DNA of 36,855 nt from Streptoalloteichus tenebrarius (GTDB lineage: Bacteria; Actinomycetota; Actinomycetes; Mycobacteriales; Pseudonocardiaceae), in the NCBI RefSeq assembly GCF_024171885.1, contig NZ_JAMTCP010000057.1, positions 1 through 36,855 of the forward strand. Direction: 5' to 3'. The notes beneath the pieces are model-generated. The model ran no database searches and was not told where the DNA came from. It saw only the letters and a list, made by a program, of their open reading frames with translations. This document shows, piece by piece, positions 8,721 through 21,511 of this stretch. The first letter of the stretch is position 1. Every line of letters starts with the position of its first letter. The translations under genes were made by a program, and so were the position numbers.

Positions 8721-9896
8721 TTGTACGTCAGACACCTCCAGGTCACCGACTTCCGGTCCTGGGCGCACGCCGACGTGGCCTTCGAGCCGGGGCCGAGCGT
8801 GCTGGTCGGGGCGAACGGTCAGGGCAAGACCAACCTGGTGGAGGCCCTCGGCTACGTCGCCACCCTCGGGTCGCACCGGGTGGCCACCGACGCCCCGTTG
8901 GTGCGGCACGGCGCCTCCCGCGCGATCGTGCGGACCGCCGTGGTCAACGCCGGCCGCGAGCTGCTCGTCGAGCTGGAGGTCACCCCCGGTCGGTCGAACC
9001 GCGCCAGGGTCAACCGCGCGCCTGTCCCGCGGCCCAGGGACGTGCTCGGCATCCTCCGTACCGTGTTGTTCGCGCCCGAGGACCTGGCGTTGGTCCGCGG
9101 CGACCCCGGGGAGCGTCGGGGGTTCCTCGACGAGCTGCTGGTGCTGCGCGCTCCCCGCTTCGCCGGCGTGCGCGGTGACTACGAGCGGGTGCTCAAGCAG
9201 CGCAGCGCGCTGTTGAAGAGCGCCGGTGTCGCGCGACGCGCGGGTCGTCGGGGCGGGGAGGGCACTGGCGAGGCGGGGGACATCCGCACGCTGGACGTGT
9301 GGGACGGCCACCTCGCGCGACACGGCGCTGAGCTGCTCGCCGCTCGCCTGGATCTCGTCGCCGACCTCGCACCCCATGTCGGCGCGGCGTACGCGGGAGT
9401 GGCGCCGGAGTCGCGTCCCGCGTCGATCGCCTACCGGAGTTCGCTCGGCGGCGCGCTGCCGGAGGGCTATGGACAGCCAGGTGGGCCGAGGGCGGACGTC
9501 GCGACGCTGGAGGCCGCGCTGCTCGACGAACTCGGGCGGGTCCGGCCCCAGGAGCTGGAACGTGGGGTGTGCCTGGTCGGGCCGCACCGGGACGAGCTGG
9601 ACCTGGTGCTCGGCGAGGCGCCGGCGAAGGGGTACGCGAGCCACGGCGAGTCCTGGTCGTTCGCCCTGGCCCTGCGGTTGGGCTCGTTCGAGCTGCTGCG
9701 CGCCGACGGCGCGGAGCCGGTGTTGGTGCTGGACGACGTGTTCGCCGAGTTGGACCGGCGGCGGCGGCGGAGCCTGGCCGGGGTGGCGTTGGGCGCGGAG
9801 CAGGTCCTGGTGACGGCGGCCGTGCCGGAGGACGTGCCCGAGGAGCTGGTGGGCGCCCGGTACGAGGTGCGGGACGGAGAGGTGCGACGTGTCTGA
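8721..9896 (+). CDS. recF: DNA replication and repair protein RecF
   Basis: A 391-residue RecF, an SMC-like ATPase that helps load RecA at single-strand gaps with RecO and RecR. Walker A is GANGQGKTN (30-38). The signature region and Walker B ([14 protein letters not shown]) lie near the C-terminus, and [11 protein letters not shown] precedes them. The chosen start is TTG at 8721, giving (M)[13 protein letters not shown], which matches the family start; GGGAAGG lies about 10 bases upstream. The open frame extends far upstream, but that part overlaps gnd. Its last eight bases overlap dciA. Confidence 0.95.
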   Translation: MYVRHLQVTDFRSWAHADVAFEPGPSVLVGANGQGKTNLVEALGYVATLGSHRVATDAPLVRHGASRAIVRTAVVNAGRELLVELEVTPGRSNRARVNRAPVPRPRDVLGILRTVLFAPEDLALVRGDPGERRGFLDELLVLRAPRFAGVRGDYERVLKQRSALLKSAGVARRAGRRGGEGTGEAGDIRTLDVWDGHLARHGAELLAARLDLVADLAPHVGAAYAGVAPESRPASIAYRSSLGGALPEGYGQPGGPRADVATLEAALLDELGRVRPQELERGVCLVGPHRDELDLVLGEAPAKGYASHGESWSFALALRLGSFELLRADGAEPVLVLDDVFAELDRRRRRSLAGVALGAEQVLVTAAVPEDVPEELVGARYEVRDGEVRRV

Positions 9897-10704
9897 CCTC
9901 CGGGGGCGCGGCGGCGGTGGGTCCGGCGGTGGACCGGCCTCCGCCCGAGGCCCGGCTCCTGGGCACAACCGGGCTGTGAGTCCTCGCACATCTGGGGATA
10001 ACCCTGTGGATTGTGTGGATAACTCCGTGACGCCCGGCCGCCGAACCGATCCCGGGCGTCGCCCTGAGCGGCAGGACAACCGCCGAACAGGGGAGGACGG
10101 CGGCGGGCGCGCGTCGGAGCACGTCGCCGGTGGCGAGGGACAGGCGCCCGCCTCCCCGGTCGACGCGGTTGACGCGGTTGACGCGGGCGTTGCGGGCGCG
10201 CTGCGGGGGCCGGACCTCGCGCGCGCCGCGCTGGAGGCGGCGCGGGCCTCGGCGAAGGCCAGGGGCCGTGGGCGCGGGAAACCGAGGTGGGGCGCGGGGA
10301 GCGGGCAGTCCCGACGCCGTCGGAGCTGGTCGGGGGCGCGTCCTGACGACAGGGACCCCCAGCCGCTCGGCCGCCTCGCCTCGCGCCTGGCCGCCGAGCG
10401 GGGGTGGACCGACCGCCTCGCCGGGGGCCAGGTGTTCGGCCGGTGGGCCAGCCTGGTGGGCGCCGACGTCGCCGAGCACGCCCGTCCGGTGTCCCTGCGG
10501 GACGGGGAGTTGACGGTGCAGGCCAGCTCGACCGCGTGGGCGACCCAGCTCCGCCTGTTGCAGCGCCAGCTCCTGTCCAAGATCTCCGCCGGGGTGGGTC
10601 CTGACGTGGTCAAACGCCTGCGGGTCCAGGGGCCGGCCGCGCCGAGCTGGCGCAAGGGACCGCTGCACGTCCCCGGGCGCGGGCCTCGCGACACCTACGG
10701 CTGA
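9889..10704 (+). CDS. dciA: DciA-family (DUF721) helicase-loading protein
   Basis: A 271-residue protein with a C-terminal DUF721 domain (about 155-260: [60 protein letters not shown]). DciA proteins help load the replicative helicase in bacteria lacking DnaC; the equivalent in M. tuberculosis is Rv0004, in the same place after recF. The first 150 residues are disordered and Gly/Arg/Asp-rich. The GTG at 9889 overlaps the recF stop by eight bases, so the two are coupled. DnaA-box variants lie inside the disordered coding part (9993-10022). Function rests on the family. Confidence 0.9.
   Translation: MSDLRGRGGGGSGGGPASARGPAPGHNRAVSPRTSGDNPVDCVDNSVTPGRRTDPGRRPERQDNRRTGEDGGGRASEHVAGGEGQAPASPVDAVDAVDAGVAGALRGPDLARAALEAARASAKARGRGRGKPRWGAGSGQSRRRRSWSGARPDDRDPQPLGRLASRLAAERGWTDRLAGGQVFGRWASLVGADVAEHARPVSLRDGELTVQASSTAWATQLRLLQRQLLSKISAGVGPDVVKRLRVQGPAAPSWRKGPLHVPGRGPRDTYG
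9993..10022 (-). promoter_or_regulatory. DnaA-box cluster inside the 5' part of dciA
   Basis: Three box-like 9-mers in one orientation: TGGGGATAA (9993-10001, one mismatch), TGTGGATTG (10005-10013, two mismatches) and TGTGGATAA (10014-10022, the perfect complement of TTATCCACA). They encode a disordered Asp/Asn/Val stretch of DciA. The same three kinds of variant recur near 22.9-23.3 kb. Confidence 0.65.
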
Positions 10705-11197
10705 GGTCGCCCGTCGCGTTCGCCCGCGCGCGGGGTGACGCCCCACTCCCGTGCCGGCCGCGAGGTGAGACGCGTTACCCCGGATCACGGCGGGTGCTCG
10801 GCGCGGCAGGATGGGGGAGTCGGGTTGCCGCTCGTCGCCGGGGAGAAGAGGAAAGAGGACCCGAAGTCCGACCGGGCGGGTTACCGTCCCCTCGGCGGCC
10901 CAGCATGTGGACGCGTCCGCACGGCCCAGCCGGGGCGGTGGTGGCGTTGACGCCGGTCGCGGCGGCCCGGCGTGAGGACGGCGCGGCGCGCGGGGTGTCG
11001 ACCGACGACAGCCGGGCGGCGCGCTCCCGGCCGGTGGGCCGGGGTGTCGGTGCTCGACTCGCGGACCGAGGAGGCCCAAGATCCGCAGGCGGTGGTCAGG
11101 AAGCTGGCTCCGGTGGCCCCGGCGGTCACCACGGCCAACGGGGGAGCGCGGTGCGCCGGCCAGGACCGAGGCGGCGCCCGCCCCCGTTCCCCGGCAG
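10705..11197. other. dciA to small-gene intergenic region
   Basis: About 490 bases without a gene I can support. Open frames here have no sustained third-position bias, no convincing ribosome binding site and no recognisable protein. I see no strong hairpin and no DnaA box. It may hold a promoter for the genes that follow. Confidence 0.5.
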
Positions 11198-11500
11198 TTG
11201 TTGTTGTCCGCGTCCGAGAAGCGTCGGCTCCTCGAACTCACCATGGTCGTCGACCAGCTCGTCGACTTCATGGCGCGCACGGACTTCGGGCTCTCCCGCG
11301 AGGCCCGTGAGGTCCTGGTCGACGTGTACGCGGACGTCGCCGTCACGGCGGCGCGGGCGCGGGCGGCGATCGCCGAGGTCACCAGCGTCGAGGAGCGCAT
11401 CGGGGACCTCGACTTCGAGACCGACCCCGACCCCGAGCCTGGCGCCGCCCAGGAACGCGACCGGGACCCCGGCGACGGGGAGTCCCGCGCCCACGGCTGA
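11198..11500 (+). CDS. Small helical protein of unknown function
   Basis: A 100-residue frame with strong G/C third-position bias that supports real coding. It reads LLLSASEKRRLLELTMVVDQ and then DFMARTDFGLSREAREVLVD, apparently all helical, and ends in an acidic Asp/Glu/Pro tail. There is no signal peptide or membrane segment. I do not recognise the family. The start is uncertain: three TTG codons at 11198-11206 are possible without a clear ribosome binding site, and ATG at 11243 gives 85 residues. Small unknown genes are common between dciA and gyrB in related genera. Confidence 0.65.
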   Translation: MLLSASEKRRLLELTMVVDQLVDFMARTDFGLSREAREVLVDVYADVAVTAARARAAIAEVTSVEERIGDLDFETDPDPEPGAAQERDRDPGDGESRAHG

Positions 11501-11676
11501 CCCCGCCCGGCGCGCGGCCGGGGGCGCGGTGGCCCGCCGGACCCGCGCTGGCGATCGAGAGCCGCGCAGCGGCCCGGATTCGCGTCCCCCGCTCCCCGCA
11601 CCCGGCCGGCTTCGCGACGGGCGCTCTGTGACGTTCTCAGGGGTGTCCTTGGCCCCCTCTTGTGGGACCTGCCCGG

Positions 11677-13725
<2,049 letters not shown>

Positions 13726-13735
13726 CGCGGCCACG

Positions 13736-13765
13736 CGGGTGACCGGGCGGGCGCCCGGTCACCCG
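13736..13765 (+). other. Hairpin between gyrB and gyrA
   Basis: CGGGTGACCGGGC (13736-13748) and GCCCGGTCACCCG (13753-13765) form a perfect 13-bp stem with a four-base loop, 10 bases after the gyrB stop. No U-tract follows and gyrA begins 52 bases on. It may protect gyrB mRNA ends or partly attenuate gyrA rather than terminate fully. Confidence 0.7.
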
Positions 13766-13817
13766 CCCCGACCCAGCGCATCAGCCGTCCACTCCAGGAC
13801 AGACGAGAAGGACAGGA

Positions 13818-16307
<2,490 letters not shown>

Positions 16308-16357
16308 CCGGAGACAAGCGTCTAACTCGACGGACCACCGTCGGCAAAGGACCGCCC

Positions 16358-17242
16358 ATGACTGCTCCCCAGGACCCGAACCGCCCGTCGCGTGACGCCG
16401 AGAAGACCTCGGTGATCACCCACCCGGCCCAGGCCGGGAAGAACGGCACGCCCGAGGCGGACGGGGAGGGAGCCCGGTCCGTGGAGGCGGCCGACCAGCC
16501 GACGGTGAAGCAGGCGCAGCCGGTGTCCCCGGCCGGAGGGACGGAGCCGACGTCCGCTCCGGCCGGGGACGGCGAGTTCCCCGTGGAGTCCGGCGGGACG
16601 CCGCCGTGGCAGCGGGTCGCGGTCACCGGCCACACGGGAGGCGAGACCGCCACGCCACCCGGCCTGGGGCAGCCACCGGCCGCCCTGCCGGTCGACGCCC
16701 TGACCGCCGCTCCCGTCGAGGGCGCGGGTGAGGCGCCGCCGTGGAACCCCGACGCGTCGGGGCCGTCGGTGACCGCGCCCGGCGCCCGCGCCTCGGTGCA
16801 GCTCGGCGGGCTCAAGGCCAGCCTGGGCTCGTCGTCGGGGACCGGCGGCGGGGGCGGCACCGCCCGGCGGCCCGGCCGCGGCCCGCGCCGGGCGAGTCTC
16901 CAGGTCAAGCGGATCGACCCGTGGTCGGTGCTGAAGCTCGCCCTGGTGCTCTCGGTCGCGCTGTTCTTCGTCTGGCTGGTCGCCGTGGGCGTGCTCTACG
17001 GCGTGCTGGACGGCATGGGCGTGTGGGACCAGATCAACGGCACCTACACCGACCTCGTGCAGAGCTCGGACAGCGGCTCCGAGGCGCTGATCAGCGCGGG
17101 GCGCGTGTTCGGCGTCGCGGCCGTCATCGGCGCGATCAACATCGTGTTGTTCACGGCGCTGGCCACGGTCTCCGCGTTCGTCTACAACGTCTCCGCCGAC
17201 CTGGTCGGCGGTGTGGAGGTCACACTCTCCGAGCGGGAGTGA
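16358..17242 (+). CDS. DUF3566 transmembrane protein
   Basis: A 294-residue membrane protein matching the gene after gyrA in mycobacteria (Rv0007). About 175 residues at the N-terminus are disordered and Pro/Ala/Gly-rich. The conserved C-terminal part begins VKRIDPWSVLKLALVLSVAL, with a first membrane helix at about 188-210. An outside loop (MGVWDQINGTYTDLVQ) and a second helix (VFGVAAVIGAINIVLFTALA) follow. The role is unknown; position suggests a link to the envelope or division. ATG at 16358 lies 50 bases after gyrA and is probably co-transcribed with it. A strong terminator follows. Confidence 0.88.
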   Translation: MTAPQDPNRPSRDAEKTSVITHPAQAGKNGTPEADGEGARSVEAADQPTVKQAQPVSPAGGTEPTSAPAGDGEFPVESGGTPPWQRVAVTGHTGGETATPPGLGQPPAALPVDALTAAPVEGAGEAPPWNPDASGPSVTAPGARASVQLGGLKASLGSSSGTGGGGGTARRPGRGPRRASLQVKRIDPWSVLKLALVLSVALFFVWLVAVGVLYGVLDGMGVWDQINGTYTDLVQSSDSGSEALISAGRVFGVAAVIGAINIVLFTALATVSAFVYNVSADLVGGVEVTLSERE

Positions 17243-17258
17243 CGAAGCAGTGACGGAA

Positions 17259-17303
17259 GGCCCCGTCGGACCGCTCCACCGGTCCGGCGGGGCCTCGTCT
17301 TTG
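17259..17303 (+). terminator. Strong terminator after the gyrase operon
   Basis: GGCCCCGTCGGACCG (17259-17273) pairs with CGGTCCGGCGGGGCC (17280-17294) over 15 bp with one G-U pair and a six-base loop, then TCGTCTTTG. It is the clearest intrinsic terminator in the window and separates the gyrase transcripts from the tRNA genes. Confidence 0.85.
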
Positions 17304-17485
17304 TGATCTTGACCCCGGTTCGGGTGGTCCGACGGTGATCCCCGCGTCGGCGGCGGGCGCGGGGGAGCGCGCCCGACCTGCGCGATTTCCGGTTCGCCCT
17401 GACCGCGGGCTAAGCTGAACCGAGCCACGCTTCCCCCGGTGAACAGGGCTTTTCCGGGTGAGCGCGTGGTCTGGGGGGACCCGAT

Positions 17486-17515
17486 TTGGGGACCGTGGGA
17501 CCCGTCGGGTAATCT
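17486..17515 (+). promoter_or_regulatory. Candidate tRNA-Ile promoter
   Basis: TTGGGG (17486-17491), an 18-base spacer and TAATCT (17510-17515) lie just upstream of the tRNA at 17530. Transcription would start about 10 bases before the mature 5' end, a plausible layout for a tRNA promoter. Confidence 0.5.
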
Positions 17516-17529
17516 CTGTGTCGCACCAA

Positions 17530-17603
17530 GGGCCTATAGCTCAGACGGTTAGAGCGCTTCGCTGATAACGAAGAGGTCGCTGGTTCAAGTCCAGCTAGGC
17601 CCA
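17530..17603 (+). tRNA. tRNA-Ile (anticodon GAT)
   Basis: A 74-base cloverleaf. The acceptor arm GGGCCTA pairs with TAGGCCC, the anticodon stem CTTCG/CGAAG encloses CTGATAA with GAT at 17564-17566, and the T loop is GTTCAAGTC. The discriminator is A. The CCA end is not encoded. The pair tRNA-Ile and tRNA-Ala after the gyrase operon is typical of actinobacteria. Confidence 0.97.
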
Positions 17604-17665
17604 CTACCCATGCTCCGTGTGGGTGAACTCTCCCGGCTCTCGCGCCGCTAAGGAGGCGACCGGAC

Positions 17666-17788
17666 GTGAAGAAGCTGCTCGCTCTTGCCGCTGTGGCTGG
17701 TGTTGTCCTGCTGCTGGTTCGGCGCAACCGCTCGGCCAAGGCCGAGGCTGACCTGTGGCGCGAGGCCACCGCTCCGACCGAGAGCTGA
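17666..17788 (+). CDS. DLW-39 family small protein
   Basis: A 40-residue protein, (M)KKLLALAAVAGVVLLLVRRN followed by RSAKAEADLWREATAPTES. It is one N-terminal membrane helix and a short cytoplasmic tail with the DLW motif that names this actinobacterial family. The family lies between tRNA-Ile and tRNA-Ala, exactly as here. GTG at 17666 is preceded by a perfect AGGAGG nine bases upstream. The function is unknown. Confidence 0.9.
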   Translation: MKKLLALAAVAGVVLLLVRRNRSAKAEADLWREATAPTES

Positions 17789-17819
17789 GCCGGCGCGAGC
17801 GGAGCGCTCCCGCTCACCG

Positions 17820-17895
17820 GGGGACGTAGCTCAATTGGCAGAGCACCGCCTTTGCAAGGCGGGGGTTAGGGGTTCGATTCCCCTCGTCTCCACCA
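17820..17895 (+). tRNA. tRNA-Ala (anticodon TGC)
   Basis: The acceptor arm GGGGACG pairs with CGTCTCC with one G-U pair. The anticodon stem CCGCC/GGCGG encloses TTTGCAA with TGC at 17853-17855. The T loop is GTTCGATTC, the discriminator is A, and CCA is encoded at 17893-17895, unlike in the tRNA-Ile gene. Confidence 0.97.
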
Positions 17896-18043
17896 CCCTC
17901 GCCTGCATCGCGGGGTTGCGGGTGCTCACCCGAGAACGTGACCAGGGGCACTCCCGGCTGTGGCCGGGGGTGCCCTTCGGTGTCTGGAGCCGACGTGTGC
18001 CCCCACGGTGACCGGGGCTGACCGACGAGGGGATCCGCGCCGC

Positions 18044-18604
18044 ATGGCCCGTCCTGCGATCCGTGTCCTGCTTCCCGCCGCGGCGCTGGCCGCGACCGCC
18101 CTGCTCGGGGCCTGTGACAGCGGGACGCCCGCCGCGGGAGGGTCGCCGTCGGCCGGGGCCGCCTCCTCGGCCGCCGGGACGACGACCACGGCGGCGCCGC
18201 CGGCCTCCGTCGAGCCCGTGAAGGACGGCGACTGCCCCTACCTGGACCGCGCGTGGGTCGCCGAGGCCAACGGCCAGAAGGTCAGCAGGGTCCGGCTCTC
18301 GGCCGACCAGCCGAACCCCGCCTGCTTCTTCTACGGCCTCGACGGCAAGGAACAGCTCCGGGCGCGCGTCTTCGTCGGGGACGCCAGGGCCGCGAGGACC
18401 CTGGTCGACCAGGCGGCCCCGATCGACAGCTCGTCCAAGGCGGAACTCGCCGGCGGCTGGAAGGGCGGCAGCATGCCCACCCAGGACGGCTCGGTGTTCG
18501 CCGTGGCCAAGGAGGGCAAGGCCGTGGTGGTCCACTCGAACCAGACGACGACCTTCAAGGCGAAGCGCGTCGCCGAGCGGACCATCCAGACGCTCGGCCT
18601 CTAG
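18044..18604 (+). CDS. DUF2020-type lipoprotein
   Basis: A 186-residue predicted lipoprotein. A signal peptide with the lipobox LLGAC puts the lipid-bearing Cys at residue 24. A Thr/Ala/Ser/Pro-rich linker (about 25-60) leads to a compact domain that begins DGDCPYLDRAWVAEANGQKV and contains PNPACFFYGLDGKEQ. Two Cys residues in the domain may form a disulfide outside the membrane. It resembles the actinobacterial DUF2020 family, whose role is unknown. ATG at 18044 gives the proper signal peptide; the frame is open further upstream without a better start. It is convergent with the next gene. Confidence 0.82.
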   Translation: MARPAIRVLLPAAALAATALLGACDSGTPAAGGSPSAGAASSAAGTTTTAAPPASVEPVKDGDCPYLDRAWVAEANGQKVSRVRLSADQPNPACFFYGLDGKEQLRARVFVGDARAARTLVDQAAPIDSSSKAELAGGWKGGSMPTQDGSVFAVAKEGKAVVVHSNQTTTFKAKRVAERTIQTLGL

Positions 18605-18677
18605 GCCCCGGCACCAGCGTCCCGGTGTCCTGGCCCTGGTCGGCCCGCCCCCTCGTCGGCGGCGGCCAGTGGCGGGA

Positions 18678-18744
18678 GGAACCACGAAACCTGTCGGGCG
18701 CGGAGGGACTCCGTCGCCCTCGGCACGTGGTTCCCTCCGCGCCC
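18678..18744. terminator. Overlapping hairpins between convergent genes
   Basis: Stem B: GGGCGCGGAGGGA (18696-18708) with TCCCTCCGCGCCC (18732-18744), 13 perfect bp. Stem A: GGAACCACG (18678-18686) with CGTGGTTCC (18726-18734), nine perfect bp. They share 18732-18734 and are interleaved, so they compete or form a pseudoknot. They lie between the lipoprotein and CwsA-like genes and probably terminate from both sides. Confidence 0.65.
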
Positions 18745-18749
18745 GGTGG

Positions 18750-19319
18750 TCAGGGGGCCGGCGAGGGCCGGACGTGCTCGTCGCGGCTCTGGCCGTCGCG
18801 GCTGTGCGGCACCGGCATCTCCGACCGCTCGTCCTCGAGCGGCTCCTCCTGGAGGTGGACCTCCTGCGGCCGGCGGGTGAGGACGACCGCGATCCCCAGG
18901 ACCGCGGCCAGCAGGGCCAGCGCCCACGGCCACCGGCTCCGCCGACGACGGTCGGGGCGCACCGCCGCGGCGATCTCCCGACGGGCCGCCCGCGTGCGGC
19001 GGGCGAGGTCCCTGCGCCGCCGCTCCATCCGCCTCCTGGCCCTCCGGCTCCGGTGGGCCAGCTCGTCCTGGGCCTTCTCCAGCCGTCGCCGGACCTGGTC
19101 GGCCTGGTCCGCCACGCCGTCCCGCACCTGGCGCGGCGCCGCGCCGTGCGCCGACAGGCGGCGGTGCGCCTCGGCCGCGGCCCTGGCCGCGATCTCCCGT
19201 GACGCGCGGTACCCCTGCTGGCCGGCGTGCACCGCGCCGATTCTGGCCCGGTGCAGCCCGGTCCCGACGGCGTGACCCATCCGCTCTCCGGCGCGGGTCA
19301 TGGCCTCCACCTCGTTCAT
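18750..19319 (-). CDS. CwsA-like single-pass membrane protein
   Basis: A 189-residue basic protein. The N-terminal 130 residues are a Glu/Arg/Ala-rich helical stretch (for example QVRRRLEKAQDELAHRSRRA) that may form a coiled coil. One membrane helix follows (WPWALALLAAVLGIAVVLT, about 137-155), then an acidic tail. Position and strand, before ppiA and after tRNA-Ala, match Rv0008c (CwsA) of M. tuberculosis, which interacts with CrgA and Wag31 in cell-wall growth. Similarity is in layout rather than obvious sequence, so the name is tentative. The ATG at 19319 follows GAGGAGG; a longer start at 19403 has no such support. Confidence 0.7.
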   Translation of the reverse strand: MNEVEAMTRAGERMGHAVGTGLHRARIGAVHAGQQGYRASREIAARAAAEAHRRLSAHGAAPRQVRDGVADQADQVRRRLEKAQDELAHRSRRARRRMERRRRDLARRTRAARREIAAAVRPDRRRRSRWPWALALLAAVLGIAVVLTRRPQEVHLQEEPLEDERSEMPVPHSRDGQSRDEHVRPSPAP

Positions 19320-19468
19320 CGTCTTGCCTCCTCGGTGCGCTCCCGGGTAGGCGCCCGGCGGCGCCTGTGGGGCCCGGGACGCGTGGTCGACGCCCCTCGG
19401 CACGTGACGATCAGGTCTCCATCGTGCCCCGATCCTGCGGATCCCGCCGTGGATGGCACGATGGCGAC

Positions 19469-20023
19469 GTGGCAGAGAGCAACGAATCGTTGGTGGGGAA
19501 GAAGGTCACCGCCACCCTGCACACCACGCTGGGTGACATTCGGCTGAACCTGTTCCCCAACCAGGCGCCCAAGACGGTGGCCAACTTCGTGGGCCTGGCC
19601 GAGGGCACCAGGGAGTACACGGAGCCGAACGCCAGGAAGGGCTCCTCGGGTCCGTTCTACGACGGGTCGATCTTCCACCGGGTCATCGACGGCTTCATGA
19701 TCCAGGGTGGTGACCCGACGGGCACCGGCCGCGGCGGCCCCGGCTACAAGTTCGCCGACGAGTTCCACCCCGACCTCCAGTTCAACCGGCCGTACCTGCT
19801 CGCGATGGCCAACGCCGGCGCGAACACCAACGGCTCGCAGTTCTTCATCACGGTCGCGGCGACCAACTGGCTGAACTTCAAGCACACGATCTTCGGAGAG
19901 GTGGCCGACGAGGCCTCCCGCAAGGTCGTCGACACCATCGCCACCACGCCCACCGGCGCCGGCGACCGCCCGGTCACCGACGTGGTGATCGAGAAGGTCA
20001 CGATCGAGCGCGCCGAGGGCTGA
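19469..20023 (+). CDS. ppiA: Peptidyl-prolyl cis-trans isomerase (cyclophilin)
   Basis: A 184-residue cyclophilin that speeds proline isomerisation in protein folding. The catalytic region reads IFHRVIDGFMIQGGDP, followed by MANAGANTNGSQFFIT and FKHTIFGEV, all standard family motifs. There is no signal peptide, so it is cytoplasmic. GTG at 19469 gives the usual short actinobacterial leader before VTATLHTTLGDI. It diverges from the CwsA-like gene across 149 bases and matches Rv0009 in place. Confidence 0.95.
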   Translation: MAESNESLVGKKVTATLHTTLGDIRLNLFPNQAPKTVANFVGLAEGTREYTEPNARKGSSGPFYDGSIFHRVIDGFMIQGGDPTGTGRGGPGYKFADEFHPDLQFNRPYLLAMANAGANTNGSQFFITVAATNWLNFKHTIFGEVADEASRKVVDTIATTPTGAGDRPVTDVVIEKVTIERAEG

Positions 20024-20032
20024 CCCGAGGCC

Positions 20033-20962
20033 TTGACGACCCCACCCGGGCCACCCACCCCGCCGGCGGGCGAGCACCCGCCGGCGGCGGAGGTGTGCCC
20101 ACGTCACCCGGACCGGGTGACCGGGCTGCGCTGCACCCGGTGCGGCCGCCCGGCCTGCCCGGAATGTCTGCGTGAGGCGTCCGTCGGCTACCAGTGCGTG
20201 GACTGCGTCGCCGACGGGCGCCGGGACGTGCGCCGCGCGGTCACGGTCGCGGGCGCCGAGGTGCGCCAGCGGCCGCTCGTCGTGCCGGTGCTCATCCTGC
20301 TCAACGTCGTGGTGTTCGCCTGGACCGCCGTGCAGGCCGGCAGCATCGCGGACAACTCGGCGTCGCCGCTGTTCTCCCGCTGGGCCCTGTGGCCGCCCGC
20401 CGTCGCCGGCGACCAGTGGTGGCGGGTGGTGACCTCGGGCTTCCTGCACATCGGTCCCGTCCACCTGGTCCTCAACATGATCGCGTTGTGGGTGCTGGGC
20501 CGGGACCTGGAGATCATCCTCGGCCGGCTCCGGTTCCTCGCCGTCTACCTGGTGTCGCTGCTCGGCGGCTCCGCAGCCGTGTTCCTGTTCGGCGACACCC
20601 GGGTGCCGGTCGCCGGCGCCTCCGGGGCGGTGTTCGGCCTGATGGGCGGGATCGCCGTCGCCGTGATCCGGCTTCGGCTGGACCCCCGCCCCGCGCTCAC
20701 GGTGATCGGGTTGAACGTGGTCCTGAGCATCGTGGTGCCGGGCGTCTCGCTACTCGGCCACCTCGGCGGCCTGGTCGTGGGCGCGGTGGCGAGCGCGGGG
20801 ATGGTCTACGCCCCGGCGCGCCGGCGCGGCCTGGTGCAGTCAGGCGTGCTCGTGGGACTCCTGGTGGCGCTCGCGGTCGTCTTCGTGCTCAGGGACGCCT
20901 CGTTCGGCGGCATGGAGTGCTTCGAGGTGGACGGCGAGCCCTACTGCGTCCACACCGACTGA
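20033..20962 (+). CDS. Rhomboid family intramembrane serine protease
   Basis: A 309-residue rhomboid that should cut membrane proteins within the bilayer. The N-terminus has a zinc-binding B-box-like segment with paired Cys (CPRHPDRVTGLRCTRCGRPA, then CPECL and CVDC). About six membrane helices follow. The catalytic Ser lies in GASGAVFG and the His in LLGHLGGLVVG, with the upstream FLHIGPVHLVLNM stretch also typical. A short outside tail contains two Cys residues. The TTG start at 20033 lies nine bases after ppiA with GAGG just before it. Substrates are unknown. Confidence 0.92.
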   Translation: MTTPPGPPTPPAGEHPPAAEVCPRHPDRVTGLRCTRCGRPACPECLREASVGYQCVDCVADGRRDVRRAVTVAGAEVRQRPLVVPVLILLNVVVFAWTAVQAGSIADNSASPLFSRWALWPPAVAGDQWWRVVTSGFLHIGPVHLVLNMIALWVLGRDLEIILGRLRFLAVYLVSLLGGSAAVFLFGDTRVPVAGASGAVFGLMGGIAVAVIRLRLDPRPALTVIGLNVVLSIVVPGVSLLGHLGGLVVGAVASAGMVYAPARRRGLVQSGVLVGLLVALAVVFVLRDASFGGMECFEVDGEPYCVHTD

Positions 20963-20986
20963 GGGCGGCTGACGCCGTTCGGTCGC

Positions 20987-21030
20987 GAGGCCCCCGGCGG
21001 GCGTCCGTGGCGACGTCCGCCGGGGGCCTC
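20987..21030. terminator. Bidirectional terminator between rhomboid and PH genes
   Basis: GAGGCCCCCGGCGGGCGTC (20987-21005) and GACGTCCGCCGGGGGCCTC (21012-21030) form a 19-bp stem with one G-U pair and a six-base loop. It sits between convergent genes and can serve both. Confidence 0.8.
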
Positions 21031-21035
21031 GTCGT

Positions 21036-21473
21036 TCAACCGTTCTCCGCGCCCCGCAGCGCGACGAGCTCGTCGGCGACGTCGTCCGGTTCGCCGCCCA
21101 GGTCCAGCCGGGTGAGGACGAGCAGGTGCTCGTGCTCGCCGCGCACGACGTCGATCTCCAGCACCGGCGTCTCCCTGCCGAACCGGCGGGTGCGGACGAC
21201 CCGGACGCGACCCACGCTCGACCACGGGTAGCGACGGCTCCCGAAGAGCGAGCGGACAGTGAGCCCGTCGGGGTCCGCCGCCAACCGGGGGCGCCCGAAG
21301 GTCCCCTGCGCGGCCAACAGCGCGAGCGCCACGGCCGCGACGCCGGCCATCAGCCGCGCGGCGGCCTCGTCCGTGAGCACCAGCCACAGCACGGCGGCCG
21401 CGAGCAGCACCCACACGAGGGCGACCAGCCCGGCGGACGGGGACCAGCTTCGCGTCGTCACGCGCCCCAGCAT
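21036..21473 (-). CDS. PH domain-containing membrane protein
   Basis: A 145-residue protein with two N-terminal membrane helices (LVALVWVLLAAAVLWLVL and LMAGVAAVALALLAAQ). A bacterial PH-like domain follows, beginning LAADPDGLTVRSLFGSRRYPW and continuing through SSVGRVRVVR and VLEIDVV. It matches the position and strand of Rv0010c. The function is unknown. I chose ATG at 21473, with GGAG 10 bases upstream; GTG at 21485 would add four residues but leave no room for the ribosome site. Confidence 0.82.
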   Translation of the reverse strand: MLGRVTTRSWSPSAGLVALVWVLLAAAVLWLVLTDEAAARLMAGVAAVALALLAAQGTFGRPRLAADPDGLTVRSLFGSRRYPWSSVGRVRVVRTRRFGRETPVLEIDVVRGEHEHLLVLTRLDLGGEPDDVADELVALRGAENG

Positions 21474-21511
21474 CTCGTGTCTCACTCCTGTGGCGCAGCC
21501 GTGGCCGCGGG

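Noticed and set aside
10972..11310. 112-codon rightward frame before the small gene
   Set aside because: It overlaps the better-supported frame at 11198, lacks sustained third-position bias and a ribosome binding site.
17685..18011. 108-codon frame spanning DLW-39 and tRNA-Ala
   Set aside because: It runs across a tRNA gene and in the wrong frame for DLW-39.
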